A DNA stretch of 64,000 nucleotides from Callipepla californica brunnescens (taxonomy: Eukaryota > Chordata > Aves > Galliformes > Odontophoridae). A program made the translations under genes and the position numbers. The notes under the pieces were generated by a model. It made no database searches. It saw only the letters and a program-made list of their open reading frames with translations, and was not told where the DNA came from. The DNA lies in assembly GCA_023055505.1 (NCBI GenBank), contig JALIRH010000001.1:13821467-13885466 (forward strand), in the 5' to 3' direction. Of the stretch, positions 50,620 to 62,500 are shown piece after piece. The stretch's first letter is position 1. Each line of letters begins with the position of its first letter.

Positions 50620-52508
50620 AGCCTGGCCTGATGAATCTTTATTTTCAGCAGGAAATACTTCAGTTTTAACAGAAGAAAGTTATTTTGAAGACCAAACTCC
50701 ATAGAAGTCATTAAGGTCCAGTTTTCAAAAGCCATATGAATCCCTTTCTAACTGTGACAAATAGAAAAGAAGTTCTTAATGTACAAATATGTCCTTAACG
50801 TGCAAAAAATATGCAGTGTTAGCTAGCTTCTGTAGGCCAATGAGTAAGAAAATTCTGCAGCTCATTTGTAAGTAAAGCACGCGCTCTAAAAAAGAATTAA
50901 GCTTTTCTCTAAGCACAGCCAAAATTCTGCACCAAAAGACCTGCATCAGAGACACAGAGAGATACATAATTTCCCTGTGTAAGTTAAATACAGTGGATAA
51001 GAGTGGAACAGTACTGATGATTATCCACTTCTTTTCCCTCTCTCACATTCTGGATGTATCCGACGCTGTTCAGCATTTTAAAAGCTTTTTAAAAAGCTGA
51101 AAAACCTGAAAAAATAAAGTTGACAATTGGAAAAAAGCTTTTATGTTATTCTTTTATTATATACTCTTCTTGATAAGAAACCTGTGACACCGTTTTAGAA
51201 AATAAAATTCTAAGTCATACAAACATTTCACAACAGCAGGAAAACCAGCAGCATAAAGCCATTAGAAGGCTAATGTAACTTCAGTGTACCTCTGTATATG
51301 TTCTGTTACTCTGGTTTACAAGCCACATTAGGTGCAGACAGAAAAAGGGCTTTGTTACAGGTTAGGCTTTAAAGCAGTAATAAGCAACATGGGGAGCTGA
51401 GTCAAGGTAGTAGACTGGAAGTCAGGCAAGGATACCAATTACACCCACTTGATTTATTAAATAGCTTGTTACTTAGTTAAAGTGCCAGCATAGTATCCAT
51501 CGTTTTAAATATCCCAGTGTCCGCACAGATAATACACAGAAATAAGCAGGGTTGCATTTACTACAGTCCATTTTTAATAAGGAAAAAACACTTCCCATAA
51601 ACAGATATTTCCAGCTCTTTTGCATAGTCTTGTATGAAAAAACTTATACTCCTTTCTTTTGCAGACAACTATATATAATGGATATACTAGAATTGCTCAG
51701 CAATGCTTAAAAATCTGCATAATTTATACACTGAAGTTTTAGTTATCTAAAGTCACTTTTTTGCAGTTTCTCATTCTTGCTGCCTAGTAAGTGTTAGAGT
51801 TCAAATACTACAGAAATGAAAGAAAGCTCATCAAGTGCCATTTACAAAGGTACAAAATATACAGCAAAGTTAACCTCTTATTAAATAAACTATACAGATG
51901 AGCTGATATTCCGAATCATTAGGTAACACCTTATTTTAAGGGATAACCTTCTAGGGAGCCTCTTCCCCAGTACAGGAGAATTGTAGAACAGTTAACTTCT
52001 CTGTGTGCTTACGCGTCGTGTCCTTCATTTTAAATGCAGATAACAAAATAATGGACTGAGTATATCATTCAGCATAGCGCGGGCCAAAAATGATCTCTGG
52101 AGGAACTGCAGTAAAATCAAAGTGAAACCCTAGAGATCATTCTTGCCCACCCAGCCTACCAATTTAAATTTAAATATTTATCGTAATAGTGCCAATCGTT
52201 GTCACAATGGTGGCAAATTAAACTTTTAAGAGAATTTTTCTGCAATCCAGCAATCAACGTACCATTAAAATAAAGTGTTGCCAACATACTCCACATTTAT
52301 TCTACTGTTAAAATAGTTAGATATGAAAACTGCCTACTTAGTCTTAAATTGATTCCCTGAAAATAAATGAGTTTTAGAGTAATAGCATGTTCCCACTTAA
52401 CCAGCCATTATCATCCTAACAGGTCGGAATGAATGGTAAGTGCTTGCATGTTACATTAGAAAGAGGGATAACACCATCTACAATTACAGCAGCGTTGCAA
52501 CCCTGACA
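50620..52508 (-). other. CAV2: Probable CAV2 3' untranslated region (about 1.9 kb)
   Basis: AT-rich, repeat-poor DNA from the TAA to a strong AATAAA at 50,643-50,638, which is followed on the mRNA by a U-rich stretch. The length is similar to mammalian CAV2 3'UTRs. Earlier AATAAA matches (for example near 51,155) could give shorter forms. The end point is inferred. Confidence 0.5.
50638..50643 (-). terminator. CAV2: Probable CAV2 polyadenylation signal (AATAAA)
   Basis: AAAATAAAG on the minus strand, followed within about 50 bases by a U-rich element (TATTTATTTTTTTC). It is the best-formed signal in the 2 kb after the CAV2 stop codon. Confidence 0.45.
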
Positions 52509-52659
52509 TTACTCCTGGTCCAGACGTATATTAACCATGGCAAAGCAGCGGCCCACGCTATGAAAGAACGGTGCAACGAAAACATCTGTCAGGCTCTTCC
52601 ATATGGTCTGCACTGAAGGCAAGACCATGAGACAGGTTCTCACAAAAGGCACCACAATC
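52509..52659 (-). CDS. CAV2: CAV2 exon 3 (terminal coding exon)
   Basis: The exon is 151 bp: one base completing Trp112, then 49 codons from [10 protein letters not shown] to NIRLDQE and a TAA. The acceptor is TTTTGCAG. It encodes the C-terminal membrane-associated domain, with cysteines in TCL and GRCF at the sites palmitoylated in mammals. This exon is too short to appear as a simple long open frame and was found by reading downstream of the exon 2 donor. Confidence 0.96.
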
Positions 52660-55600
52660 CTGCAAAAGAGCAGAAGGAGGATCTGTGAGATTACTGCTGC
52701 AATAGCATAGGGAGATGGAGAGAAGAAAAGTGCTTACTTATGGCAAAGGAAGGTGGTGTTCCTACTCTATATCTCTTAAACAAGTCTATTCTGCAATCCT
52801 GCATTCATTCTCCAACGATTTTGTTCACTCAAAGCCTCACACTTATACAGGCATAAGCACCATGACATATATGCTCCTCTGGTTGTGCTCACTTGTGTGC
52901 AAAAGATGGCCACTCCTTGTCATGTTTCTGCTTCTCCTTATCGGAAACACTGAGCAAACTTTTGGCCATGCCTCCTATAGGGGTGAACTTTTGCTGTTCT
53001 CTCCTGCTGCTGGAGGTGATGCTGCAACCTGTAGTTAAGGACAGAGCCTTAAAGCAGTCACGAGTTGGGGTTTTTGGGGCCTGACAGAAGCAATTCGCTC
53101 CCTGATTTGATCACCTGGGAACACCGCTGTCTATGATCCCTTCAGGGCACTCTTGTGTCCCTTGGTCTGATGTCTCTCAGCTGTTTCTGTCCCCCTCTCT
53201 CTCACACACACACACACCTTGCCATCCACACTTCATTCCTGCTGATGGAAGACCAAGGTTAAACTTGTTACAGCAGTGCAGAAACAGTGGAGCAATACTG
53301 AATTAGATTTAACTGCTGTAGTACAGAGACATGCTGAACCTCACACGTGCAGGACCTTGTTGATACTGCGAAGCTTTTCACTTACGTGTGAGTAACAGAA
53401 AAGCAGAACGAGGTCAAAACTCTTGCCTAGGGAAAAAGATCTTTTTATCTGCTTGCGTACTTGAAAGAATTGTGCTTTCAGTCTGCTGAGCTCAGTAATC
53501 ATCCGTGTACGCTCTCCGTATGTCCTGACTCCAAAGCAATGTCATTAGTGGTGGCTTAAGCTAAGTGCACTAACACCAGAGGGGAGCCAGGCGTGCACAT
53601 ATGGCTGGTGCACCAGGGCCGACACATGCAGGATCAGTGACCACAGCAGCACCAGTTATTCTCCTTTGTTAATCACTTCCTGGCCCCGATCCCTGGCCAT
53701 TTCACTAAGCTGAGAGCTCTTGGGTGCAAACAGATTACATGTATACATAATATATGTAATACCGAAGTCATAGTAGAAAGAGGTTTTCAAAAATCTCCGC
53801 ACCATATGTAATGTATTCATTTCCTACACGAGGCAGAAGAAGCCACAGATCCTTTTGATAGAGATAACAGGCTGTTTCAGTTTGCTGTTGCATTCAAGAT
53901 TTAAGATCCCAGTCTTGCTTTTAGTTTCAGAACTCCCACTGACTTCGTTTGCAAGTGCTATGCAAAACATTTAATTATTTTATCACAGGTCTGAAAAATA
54001 CCTAAGGAAATATTGTGTATTTCCAGTGAGCAGTCAGAATAAGCGTAGAAAACTTAATATGACAACTGTCATATTAAAAAAAAATCAAGGCTTAGATACC
54101 TAAAGACTAAGAATGAAAGAATTATTTTCAATGTTTAACTGGATTCTCAGCTTTCAGCATACAGTGCAAGCTGTATGCTACTATGTCTGTGCTGTGCTCC
54201 AAGCTAACCCACATGGATTTAAACAAGAATAGTTTTTCTAAAGCCCTCTCTTCCTTTGTATCTGGCAGTCAAACGCACGCCGCATAGAACTGCGAGCACT
54301 ACTGGAACACGGTACCTGTAGCTTTAAACTGAACTCTGTAAACAGCATGTTTATTAATCACTTACAGTATCACTGCATATAGAATAGATAATTTATAGAA
54401 AATAAAATCGAGGCTTCATGCTGAAGTTGATGAGCGTCAATAATTCAAAGGAAAAAAAACTTCTCCGACCACCACACGGAAAACACCAGAAATGGCTACT
54501 CAGCTTGTGTTGACTGCACCCATTTTCCATTCTAACTACTTTACCCTCTGCTGCCATCTAAGTTTAATTGGCCTGCCTTTTTTCCTTTCTTTCTTTTTTT
54601 TTTTCAATCTAGCTCTTCAGCAGGGAAGCTGAAAGGCCTACATTTCTACTGGAGGCCTACATTTCTATTGGATCACCCATAAACAGGACCACACAAACTA
54701 CAACCTAAACAAACACATTATGCAAAGGCTTTACAGAAAGTTGCAGTGAATCACCAGGAGATCATTAGGGAAGGCTGGGAAAACAGCCATCACACTACAT
54801 GCAGCTGCTACAGAGATCATCCACACTGTACCACAACTCAACATCTTTCGGTAATGTTACATAGAAGAAATATAAAAACGTTTGGTAACTTTTTAAACCT
54901 CTTTACACATTATCCATATTTATGGTACATTGCATACAAAAAACAACAGAATGCAAGTAGCTCTCAATTTTAAAATAAAAGTCAGCTTAGTTTTTTCTTA
55001 CTTTTAAAATACACATATCCTAAGGACATCAACATTTACTGCAGTTTTGGAGCTACTCTTGGTAGAACAGTAGAGCACTGGAAAAAAGAATAAAGTTTTC
55101 CTGAATTTGATATCTAAGCTGAAGCATCATCAGAGTACTGCAGCTACTCATATAACCTGCCTTTGAATCATACTGTACCTATATATTATAAAATACCCAT
55201 CCTTTCACCAAGTAAAACGACTCACCTCTTCTGGGAGCTGTTGACCTGAAAAGAGAAGACGGTCCCCTCTGTTCCAGCCTATTCTGTTGTCTTTTATTTT
55301 TGTTCAAGGTATGACTTCTACAATTTTATACATATCATCCATTTTATATATATCATATTTGTTAACACTGTTGGCTTTTTTTCCTGCTAATCCCTAATGG
55401 AACATTGGTAAGAACTAACCAAAATACAAGTTGATTCTTACTTATAAGGTATTTTCTCAGGAGGTAACCAAACTTTTCATGGACCTGGACAATGTACTTG
55501 CAGTAATCATTCACCATTAATTCAGGTTCCTGTTTTATAGTGAAGAATCACATCTTCTCCTGTGAAGTCTTTCAAAATGAAATCTCAGACAAATCCTAAT

Positions 55601-58600
55601 GACATTTTTCAAATACTAAACCAGCCAGTGCTTAAACTATCCAGTTCCAGGCTTGCACGTGCACTGCATTATGATTTTGTCTTGCATGGTATTACAGTAT
55701 AAGCAAATATTGTGAACAGACTGCTGAATATGAGCTAGCAGTTTCAGAGCTTCTCGTAAAGCCCCACTAACCATTGGGCTACTAATGAGCAAAGAGATAA
55801 TCACTGGAGCATGACCCACAGGCAGTACACAAAGCACAATAAAACCAAGCATTTCATATCCCAGGACTCAGGTAGACTGGAAAAGGTAAAACTAAAAGAG
55901 AAGCAAGACAACACCCACCTGCTCCCTTCCTAGAGGACAAGGGTATACACCAAGACAACACCAAACCACATGGCATGTCTTCATGGCAAAGCTGTGCTGT
56001 AGCTTCTTTTGATTTCAGACAGCCAAATAGGGAGATTTTGGGGGTTGAATGTGATAGCAAAAAGTCATGTAAATGGAGTTGCAGAGGAAGAGTTTAGGAG
56101 ATGATGCACATTCAAATCTGCTCGTCTGTGTGCGTGCTCCTGGTTACGTCTGAGCGCTGTGAATGGAAGCTTGTGTGACAAGAGCACAAAGCTGGATGAC
56201 TCCTTGGGCTTAGGAACTCATCTCCAACCTGAAGTTAAAGACTCTCATATATTTATTCTGAGAATCAATGCATCATTTACCAGGACATTTTACAGGTAAG
56301 ACAACAAAAAAGCATATGTGAAATTCAAGAGGTTGCAAACACGAGGCTTGAAACAAGAATTAGTCTGTGGATCAACCGCAGAGATCATGACTTTCCAGGA
56401 GCTGCCTGGAGAACCAGCAGTGTTCTACTCATATTAAAAAAACAAATCAATAATCTTAACAGCCTCAATCTAGGGACATGTTTAAAAGGCTGCTCAGATA
56501 TTCACAGATAGATGTTAAGGTTGGTCTGACAACTTCTGAGTGAACAGGCTGTGGTGAAAATGACAGCCACCACTAAGAAAGAAGCCACGAGGAGATGCAG
56601 CCTTCCTTCAAGTAGCCTGTATGTATGTCACCAGCACACTAGCTACTGCAGTTTCAGTATCTTTCACCAGGCAGCAGAAATCTGGATTTTAGCTCAAGCA
56701 ATGTGAGAACAGAACCAGGGTACGTTCATTTTTAATAGGTCACAATGAAAACTTGAGTTTTCTTTCTGCTTTCCACCATGTCTCATGTGCTCACTTCCTT
56801 CTTTAGTGCTCTTTCTCTGATGAAAGACAACATTTACTATCAGATATGATGAGTGCAAGCCATGAAGTGTCCTTGGTGCTTGAGGAATGCTGTCCAACTT
56901 CAGTGGATTTTTAGCACATGGACAAAATTGCAACATTTCTGCAACAATCAACAGAGTTTTGTTCCCTGGAATTTCCAAGTGCTGTTGAAACAGTTTCTAA
57001 TTTATGCTTAGGAAAGGCTCCCCTGTAACTGATCAACCTCAGCATCTCAGTGGTTTGGACGCTGCAAAGGAGGCAGAGAGATAAGCCCTCCTGTAGGCAG
57101 CCATGTGGGAGAGTGTGCCCAAAGCTTTCCCAGCTGAAGTCAGAATTATAGCAGAATTCCCATCCCTGCAACCACAAAACGAGCTGATATTTTTACAGAC
57201 CCAACAGGCTTATATGGGAGCCAGTATTTAGGGTCCTTTTGATGTCTCTGCTATCAGTTGCTCCTGCACTATCATCCCAAACACAGCGACTCTGAACTCC
57301 TTAATCCCAAGAAATTTACAACACTGTGAGTTGCAGAAATACGTAACCGAAACTTCAGCCCTCTCAAACGCTGTGTCAGAATAAATCCAGGCTGTGTTTG
57401 TGGGAAGATCAGACTGTGCCATGCCACCAACTGTAGCACAGTGTAGGGTTCAGGGGGGTGCAGACAGCACTCCTGAGCTGTGTGATTCTTTCACAACCAT
57501 CCAGGTGCGAGATCAAAATGAAAGATCATCTCCATATTGACAGTAAACTTAGGCACAGAAAATTAGTTGCTGGGGAGACAAATGAGTTTGCAGAAAGTCA
57601 ATGGAAACTTTTCAAAATTGAGAGCCACATTCACTCAGTTCTATTTCAGATGTACTGGGAACTACAGTTCCTGACACAGTCACTGGGGACTACTTGCACA
57701 AATAGAAATTGACCTCTGAGTCCTGTTCAGTGGAATTTGTGTCCACATATCCAGCTCACGAAATCCAGATATAAGGCCATTCTCCAGCACTAAATGTTGT
57801 TAGTCTGAGCAACAGTGAACTCATCCACAGACATTTCACTACAGGATATCTGTATGTCCGCCATGTCCTTTTGCAGTCCTGGTATGGTATGGCACAGCAA
57901 TCACTGGCTGACATGAAAGTCTAGGCCCACTATAAACTGTCCATAATAATTTGAGGCTCAGAAAAGTAGCAGCTCTAAATTATACTGCAACTCCTTACTG
58001 CAAACTCCGCATGCTCCAAAACTGAAGTTAATCAGGTTTTGAAGTTGACGGTAACAATGCCTTCAACCCAAATTTCCATTCCTCTTCTGAGAACTGAAAA
58101 CAGTAACCAGAAGATTGTCACTGGAAGTTCAAACAACCAATGTTTTTACATCGTTTTGTTTCCCAGTTTCTGGATAGCATTTTGTTTTCCTAACTGAGTC
58201 CTTCATGATACCAGTATTACTCAAGGCAAATGAGGCTTACGTCAAAACTCGTGCATACAGAAAATCCTGGTTTGCAGGAATGACATTGATGATAGGCATT
58301 CGTGCTTTCTTCTGCCGCCTGATGGACTCCTTTCTTCCCTCAACACCATTCTTTCCCCTGCCTCTCTTCCTTCTGCACAATCAACTGTCTCTCTGGGCTC
58401 AAGAGGCTCTTCCCTGATATTTCGCCAGCAGTTTCTGTATAAAGCACACCAGCCTTGCAACTTTGGAGTATTTGTCTGTGAACCATGGCCATGGCTTTCC
58501 TGAGCTCAGGAGGGGGTCTGTGCAGCACCCCTAAGACAGCTGTGCACCTGCTGTGAGGCGGGTCTGTGACAGTAGCAAAGAAGGACTGAGCCGGGCCCCC

Positions 58601-59337
58601 TAAAGCTTCCTTCAGTCCGTGAGCACAGAAATGGCAGAGGTAAGCTTATTGAGGAGGCATCAGGTGTAAGCAATGCTCCTGCACGGGCCTGCCATTTAAA
58701 ACACACTCTCTTTTCTACAGTGCCCGTACTCTGGTTTACAAAAACAGGCAGTCAACAGCCAGACAGGGTGCCGCACAAACGGCAGAGCTGCTAAGAGCAA
58801 AGCAGAGAGCTGAACGGCGGCGGTGCCGCTGGGGCACGGAGGCGGCGGAGCAGAGCAGGGCAGAGCAGAGCCCCGGCCCCGCGCCCTCTGCCCCCGCCCC
58901 GCACACGCACTCACCAGATGTGCAGGCAGCTGAGAACCGCGAAGACGATCCCCAACACCAGGGCCAGCGGGACGGCGAGCAGCAGGCTCAGCAGCTTGTA
59001 CAGCACGTACTTGCTGAGCTCGAAGAGCGCGTGGCTGCAGATCCACACCTTGTCGAAGGAGTGGGTGAGCTCGGGCTCGGCGATCACGTCCTCGAAGCCC
59101 AGCTGGAAGAGCGAACAGCCCCGACGGTCGTCAGCCGCCGCGGCCCGGCCCCGGCCCCGGCCCCGCCGCCCCATCCGCCCCGCCCGGCACCTGGAGATGG
59201 GCGTTCATCCCGCGGGGGTCCCGCTCCAGCGCGTCCTCCGCGCACTTCTCCGCCTCGGACAGCGCGGGGCCGCCCGGCGGGAAGTGATCGTCGTCCATGA
59301 AGATGCGGGTGTCCGCCTTCTCCGTCTCCAGCCCCAT
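52509..59337 (-). CDS. CAV2: Caveolin-2, complete coding region in three exons
   Basis: Caveolin-2 is the partner of caveolin-1 in plasma-membrane caveolae and generally depends on it to leave the Golgi. Exons at 59337-59191, 59102-58915 and 52659-52509 give 161 codons, one shorter than human. Seen: MGLETEKAD at the N-terminus, an internal Met14 before DDD (the start of the mammalian beta isoform), FEDVIAEP at residues 52-59, the [17 protein letters not shown] scaffolding-like stretch, a hydrophobic hairpin ending CLHIW at 112, and a C-terminal domain with VLPSVQTIW. Introns are 88 bp (phase 0) and 6,255 bp (phase 2, inside the W112 codon), both GT/AG. The ATG has G at -3 and +4. The frame is open upstream, so the start is set by homology. 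There is no tyrosine in residues 1-49, unlike mammals. Confidence 0.97.
53194..53217. repeat. (CT)n(CA)n microsatellite in CAV2 intron 2
   Basis: Four CT units running into about seven CA units. Confidence 0.92.
54054..54077. repeat. 24 bp near-perfect palindrome
   Basis: TTAATATGACA, two-base centre AC, TGTCATATTAA: 11 bp arms with no mismatch. Followed by an A run. Confidence 0.95.
54634..54671. repeat. 19 bp tandem duplication
   Basis: AGGCCTACATTTCTACTGG is repeated at once with a single C-to-T change. Recent local duplication in CAV2 intron 2. Confidence 0.95.
58915..59102 (-). CDS. CAV2: CAV2 exon 2
   Basis: The exon is 188 bp (62 codons plus two bases), with TTCCAG acceptor and GTGAGT donor. 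It encodes [14 protein letters not shown], the scaffolding-like segment and the membrane hairpin to LHI plus two bases of the Trp codon. The intron before FEDV sits at the same place as CAV1 intron 2, as expected for paralogues. Confidence 0.97.
59103..59190 (-). other. CAV2: CAV2 intron 1 (88 bp)
   Basis: Very short phase-0 intron with GTGCCG donor and TTCCAG acceptor. On the coding strand it contains three direct GGGGCC units. Confidence 0.95.
59142..59167. repeat. GGGGCC hexanucleotide run in CAV2 intron 1
   Basis: Three direct GGGGCC units on the CAV2 coding strand plus flanking G-runs, within the 88 bp intron. Confidence 0.9.
59191..59337 (-). CDS. CAV2: CAV2 exon 1 (coding part)
   Basis: The exon has 49 codons, MGLETEKAD to MNAHLQ, ending at a GTGCCG donor. 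It encodes the cytosolic N-terminus. The conserved block around Met14-Asp17 is present. The positions of the mammalian phosphotyrosines 19 and 27 are Phe and Ser here. GC content is very high, as expected inside the CpG island. Confidence 0.96.
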
Positions 59338-59560
59338 GGCGCTGCCCGGCTCCCGCCCGGCCCCGTCCGCCGCCCCCGGCAGCGCGGCCCCGCCGGGCTG
59401 GGGCGGAGCGGCGCGGGGAGGTCCGGCCACGCCCCGCAGGGCCGCGCCGAGTCCCGCGCCGGGACCGGCACACGGAGAGGCGGCGGCCCTGAGGCGGGAG
59501 GGCGGCCTGCCGTCGTGTGTGCTGCCCTCAGCCAGCCCGAGGCTGAACGGGGCACGAGCG

Positions 59561-62500
59561 GCCTCGCCCACCTGTAATTTTCTTTCATATTCTTTCTTTA
59601 ATGTTCCCCGCCTCGAGCTGAGAGGAGCGCGCAGGAAAGTGATACAAGAATAGCTGCAAGGTTTGGGTAGGAAATCACCTAACACAACGCTCTGGATCAC
59701 GCTGCATTGTTCTTGACCGGATCGCAGCTCTGCGGAACTCCCGTTGATGCTTTTTGCTCCTCTGCTGATGAGTTTGGAGATCCTGGTGTCATGTAAAATG
59801 GTTTAGATCCAGCAGTCTGGCTGGGGCTCCTTAGCTGTAAAGGCTCGCAAGCAGGAGTATACAATTGGTTTAAATACAAGCAAAGAAACAGGGTGATGAC
59901 TTGGGATATACTTTTGAGCTTCATTTCTACCTCTCAGTTTCTCTTTTTTTCTGTGAGTGGGAGGAGCAAGAGGGCCACTTGGCAGACTTGAGGTTCAGAC
60001 GCCCTTCAGGATCCTTCTACCCAGCAATTATATATTTAACTTCTGGGAACGGGAGCTGCCACTCCAGCCTGAGTGCAGCCTGAGGACAGTCAGTGGCATT
60101 CTGGTGTCTGCTTGTGTTGGATGCAGAAATTTGGGTTTGGTGCTGCTGAAAAGTGAGGTGGGGCAACCAACAGAGGGTCCCAAGCTAGCCCTACACCTGC
60201 TGAGGTCAGACCACTCTCCTTTTTGTCAATGACTGTTACTTTCTTTCTCACTTGACAAATAGATGGAGGTGCATGTACTGCTCCTGAACACGTCTGCCCT
60301 CCTCCAGTGTTTCTTGCCACCAGTCAGTTGGAACAGTGAGATTGTAGCTCCATGTGCTCAGGTCCAGGTTTGCTAAGAGCTAAGCAGGGGTTGTTCTTGC
60401 AAGATGACCCAAATCACAGCTTGTCAAGTGAGAGTGGCCTTGGAGTATCAGCCACCTTTACAACAACAAAAATAGCACTTTCTTGTTACTTTCCATCTGG
60501 TTTTGAAATCTGTTAGTGTAATAGCTGAGAAACGATGTCTGTCAAGAGACCACTGTGGAAAATGAAGATTTTTTCCCTTTATAATCTCTGAGGACTGAAG
60601 GATTTGAAATAAAGTGGTGATGCAATTGCTCCTGAAAGAATAGTATTTTTCAAGAAAAACCTGTTTAAAAGCAATAAATGTTGAAAGCTATAAAGATCTT
60701 GGGATATTGTTTCTTGAGGATCCTTTAGAATATCCTGCTTTCAATAACTGGCAGAGTTGGTTTTTTTTTTGGATATGATTTGTGTGTGAACTGTCAAATG
60801 GGGTTGATGGTAAAACCCAAGCAATGCCAAGCTCTGATCCCTGGCTTCTCTGGCAAACAGAAGACAGCAAGGCATGCTCAGGAAAGGAGATTTTTCCCAA
60901 CTCTTCCCTTTGGTCTGTTTGCTCTCCTCAGGGCTGCCAGGCTCAGCTTTCTGCCAGCATGGCTGGAGAGTACAGCTGGAAATACTAACACAGGAGTAGA
61001 AAGCAATGACTGCAGACGGGGTGCAGATTGATCACTGCCTATCTTTTCCAGTCTTATATAATGCTCTGTAACATCCTTGGGACAGGCTGTTTTTTTTTCT
61101 CTTCAATTTTTGTGTAAACTAGCTCAGGCGTAGTTCTTTGTGGGGCTTTAAGATGCCACCAGATATTGAGGAGATAAAATGTGCCTCCATTTTCTAAGCA
61201 TTCCACGTTTTGTTGCTCTATTTTTTAACAAGAAGGAGAAAGGTCAAATTATTCTTTTTACAGCTTCCTTGTGTTAGAATACTAAGAAGTTATTGCAGTG
61301 TAGACTGTGCAAGCACTGAATAGTAGTCTCTCAAGGAGCTTGTAATCGGAAGCAAAGGCCCAGAGGTGACTGGTGGATGCAGACATACCGACGGGGCATC
61401 CTGGGAAACAGGCAAGGATGTGTTAGGAGCAGCAGTTTTACTACCATACACTTATACACGTTGTTGAAGAGGGAGTTCTAAGAACTGTTTTGGAGAAGGG
61501 TTATGAAGAAGCACCATAAATGTTCACTGGAGTTCCTCTAAGGCAGCAAAATACACCAGAAGGGGAAACAGCTCATGAACAGCTTTTGGGAAGAAGAAAG
61601 TCTATGTATTTGTGAGGGGCAAAGAACAGGTTAAGTTGGTTACATTTAGCATCTAACCAATGTGTAATTTCATTGCAAAATGTCAAGTCAGTTCAACCTT
61701 TGTATTATAAGGATGTTCCTGTTTAAACTTTGAGCATGACTTTGATTATTGTAGTGTTTTATATACAAACAGAGGCTATTTTTCCTGAGCATGGCAAGGA
61801 TGTCAGTTATATGGCTTCTGGCAAAAGCTTACACAGATATACTTTGCATTTCAGAAAGTTCTTCAGTCTTTGCAGCAAGACCCTGAATAATGTCCAGCTG
61901 GGCCTCGTCTAGTCTGTTCTGCTTGTCTGGTTGAGTTCAGTTCTCAAACTGCTTTCTGCCTCTTTCCCTTTTCTTTCCCCTTTTAAAAGTACATATTTCT
62001 AACCTCATCTAAAATGATTGTCATGCTTACTCTGTTAATAGCACTTTACATTTCAAAGGCAAAGGACAAGAAGTGATGTTAGTTTCTCCTGTCATCTCAT
62101 TGCACTTTCAACTGAAGTGTGCTTTGAGTAAGTTATTTTCTTTTCACAGTGTTGAAAATCTTAAAAATTTCTAAGTAGCCATGAGAAGAGTATCTTGTCT
62201 TCACATCTTTATTGCATACTCGAAGAATTTTTGCTACTACTGCTTCACAGGTGGGCTGATGGGACACAAAATGTCTTCTGGGCCCTGAGTGTTTTAGTGA
62301 GCATCACAAGTGAGGTATGAGCAGAGTGGCTCAACTGAATGCAAGGGGAGAGTGGGAGGGAGGGGAACTGAACAGCTAAGATATCAAGAAATGACCAAGG
62401 CAGTAGGAATGGGGAGGGTGCAGACCCTTTTCCCAAGTTTTCTTTTGAGAAAAGTGTGCCTGGGTCTAAATTGATATGAAGGAAGCAGGTGTAGTGAACT

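Larger units (their letters stand above)
52660..58914 (-). other. CAV2: CAV2 intron 2 (6.3 kb)
   Basis: Phase-2 intron inside the Trp112 codon. The sequence is unique and AT-rich, with no CR1 element. It has a CT/CA repeat at 53.2 kb, a near-perfect 24 bp palindrome at 54,054, a 19 bp tandem duplication at 54,634 and a CTCF-like core at 54,549-54,560. No open frame looks coding. Confidence 0.94.
58790..59560. promoter_or_regulatory. CAV2: CpG island over the CAV2 promoter, exon 1, intron 1 and exon 2
   Basis: About 0.8 kb of very GC-rich, CpG-dense sequence, with a GGGGCGGAG GC box about 60 bp upstream of the ATG. No TATA box is seen. The boundaries are judged by eye. Confidence 0.83.

Noticed and set aside
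54549..54560. CTCF-like core GCTGCCATCTAA in CAV2 intron 2
   Set aside because: Only the central ten positions fit; the flanking half of the motif does not, so it is not listed as a site.
58918..59577. 219-codon plus-strand frame over CAV2 exons
   Set aside because: Antisense shadow in GC-rich DNA with no recognisable motif.
59131..59700. Possible 121-codon N-terminal extension of CAV2
   Set aside because: The frame upstream of MGLETEK is open but the translation is CpG-island filler, and the family start at MGLETEK has a strong initiation context.
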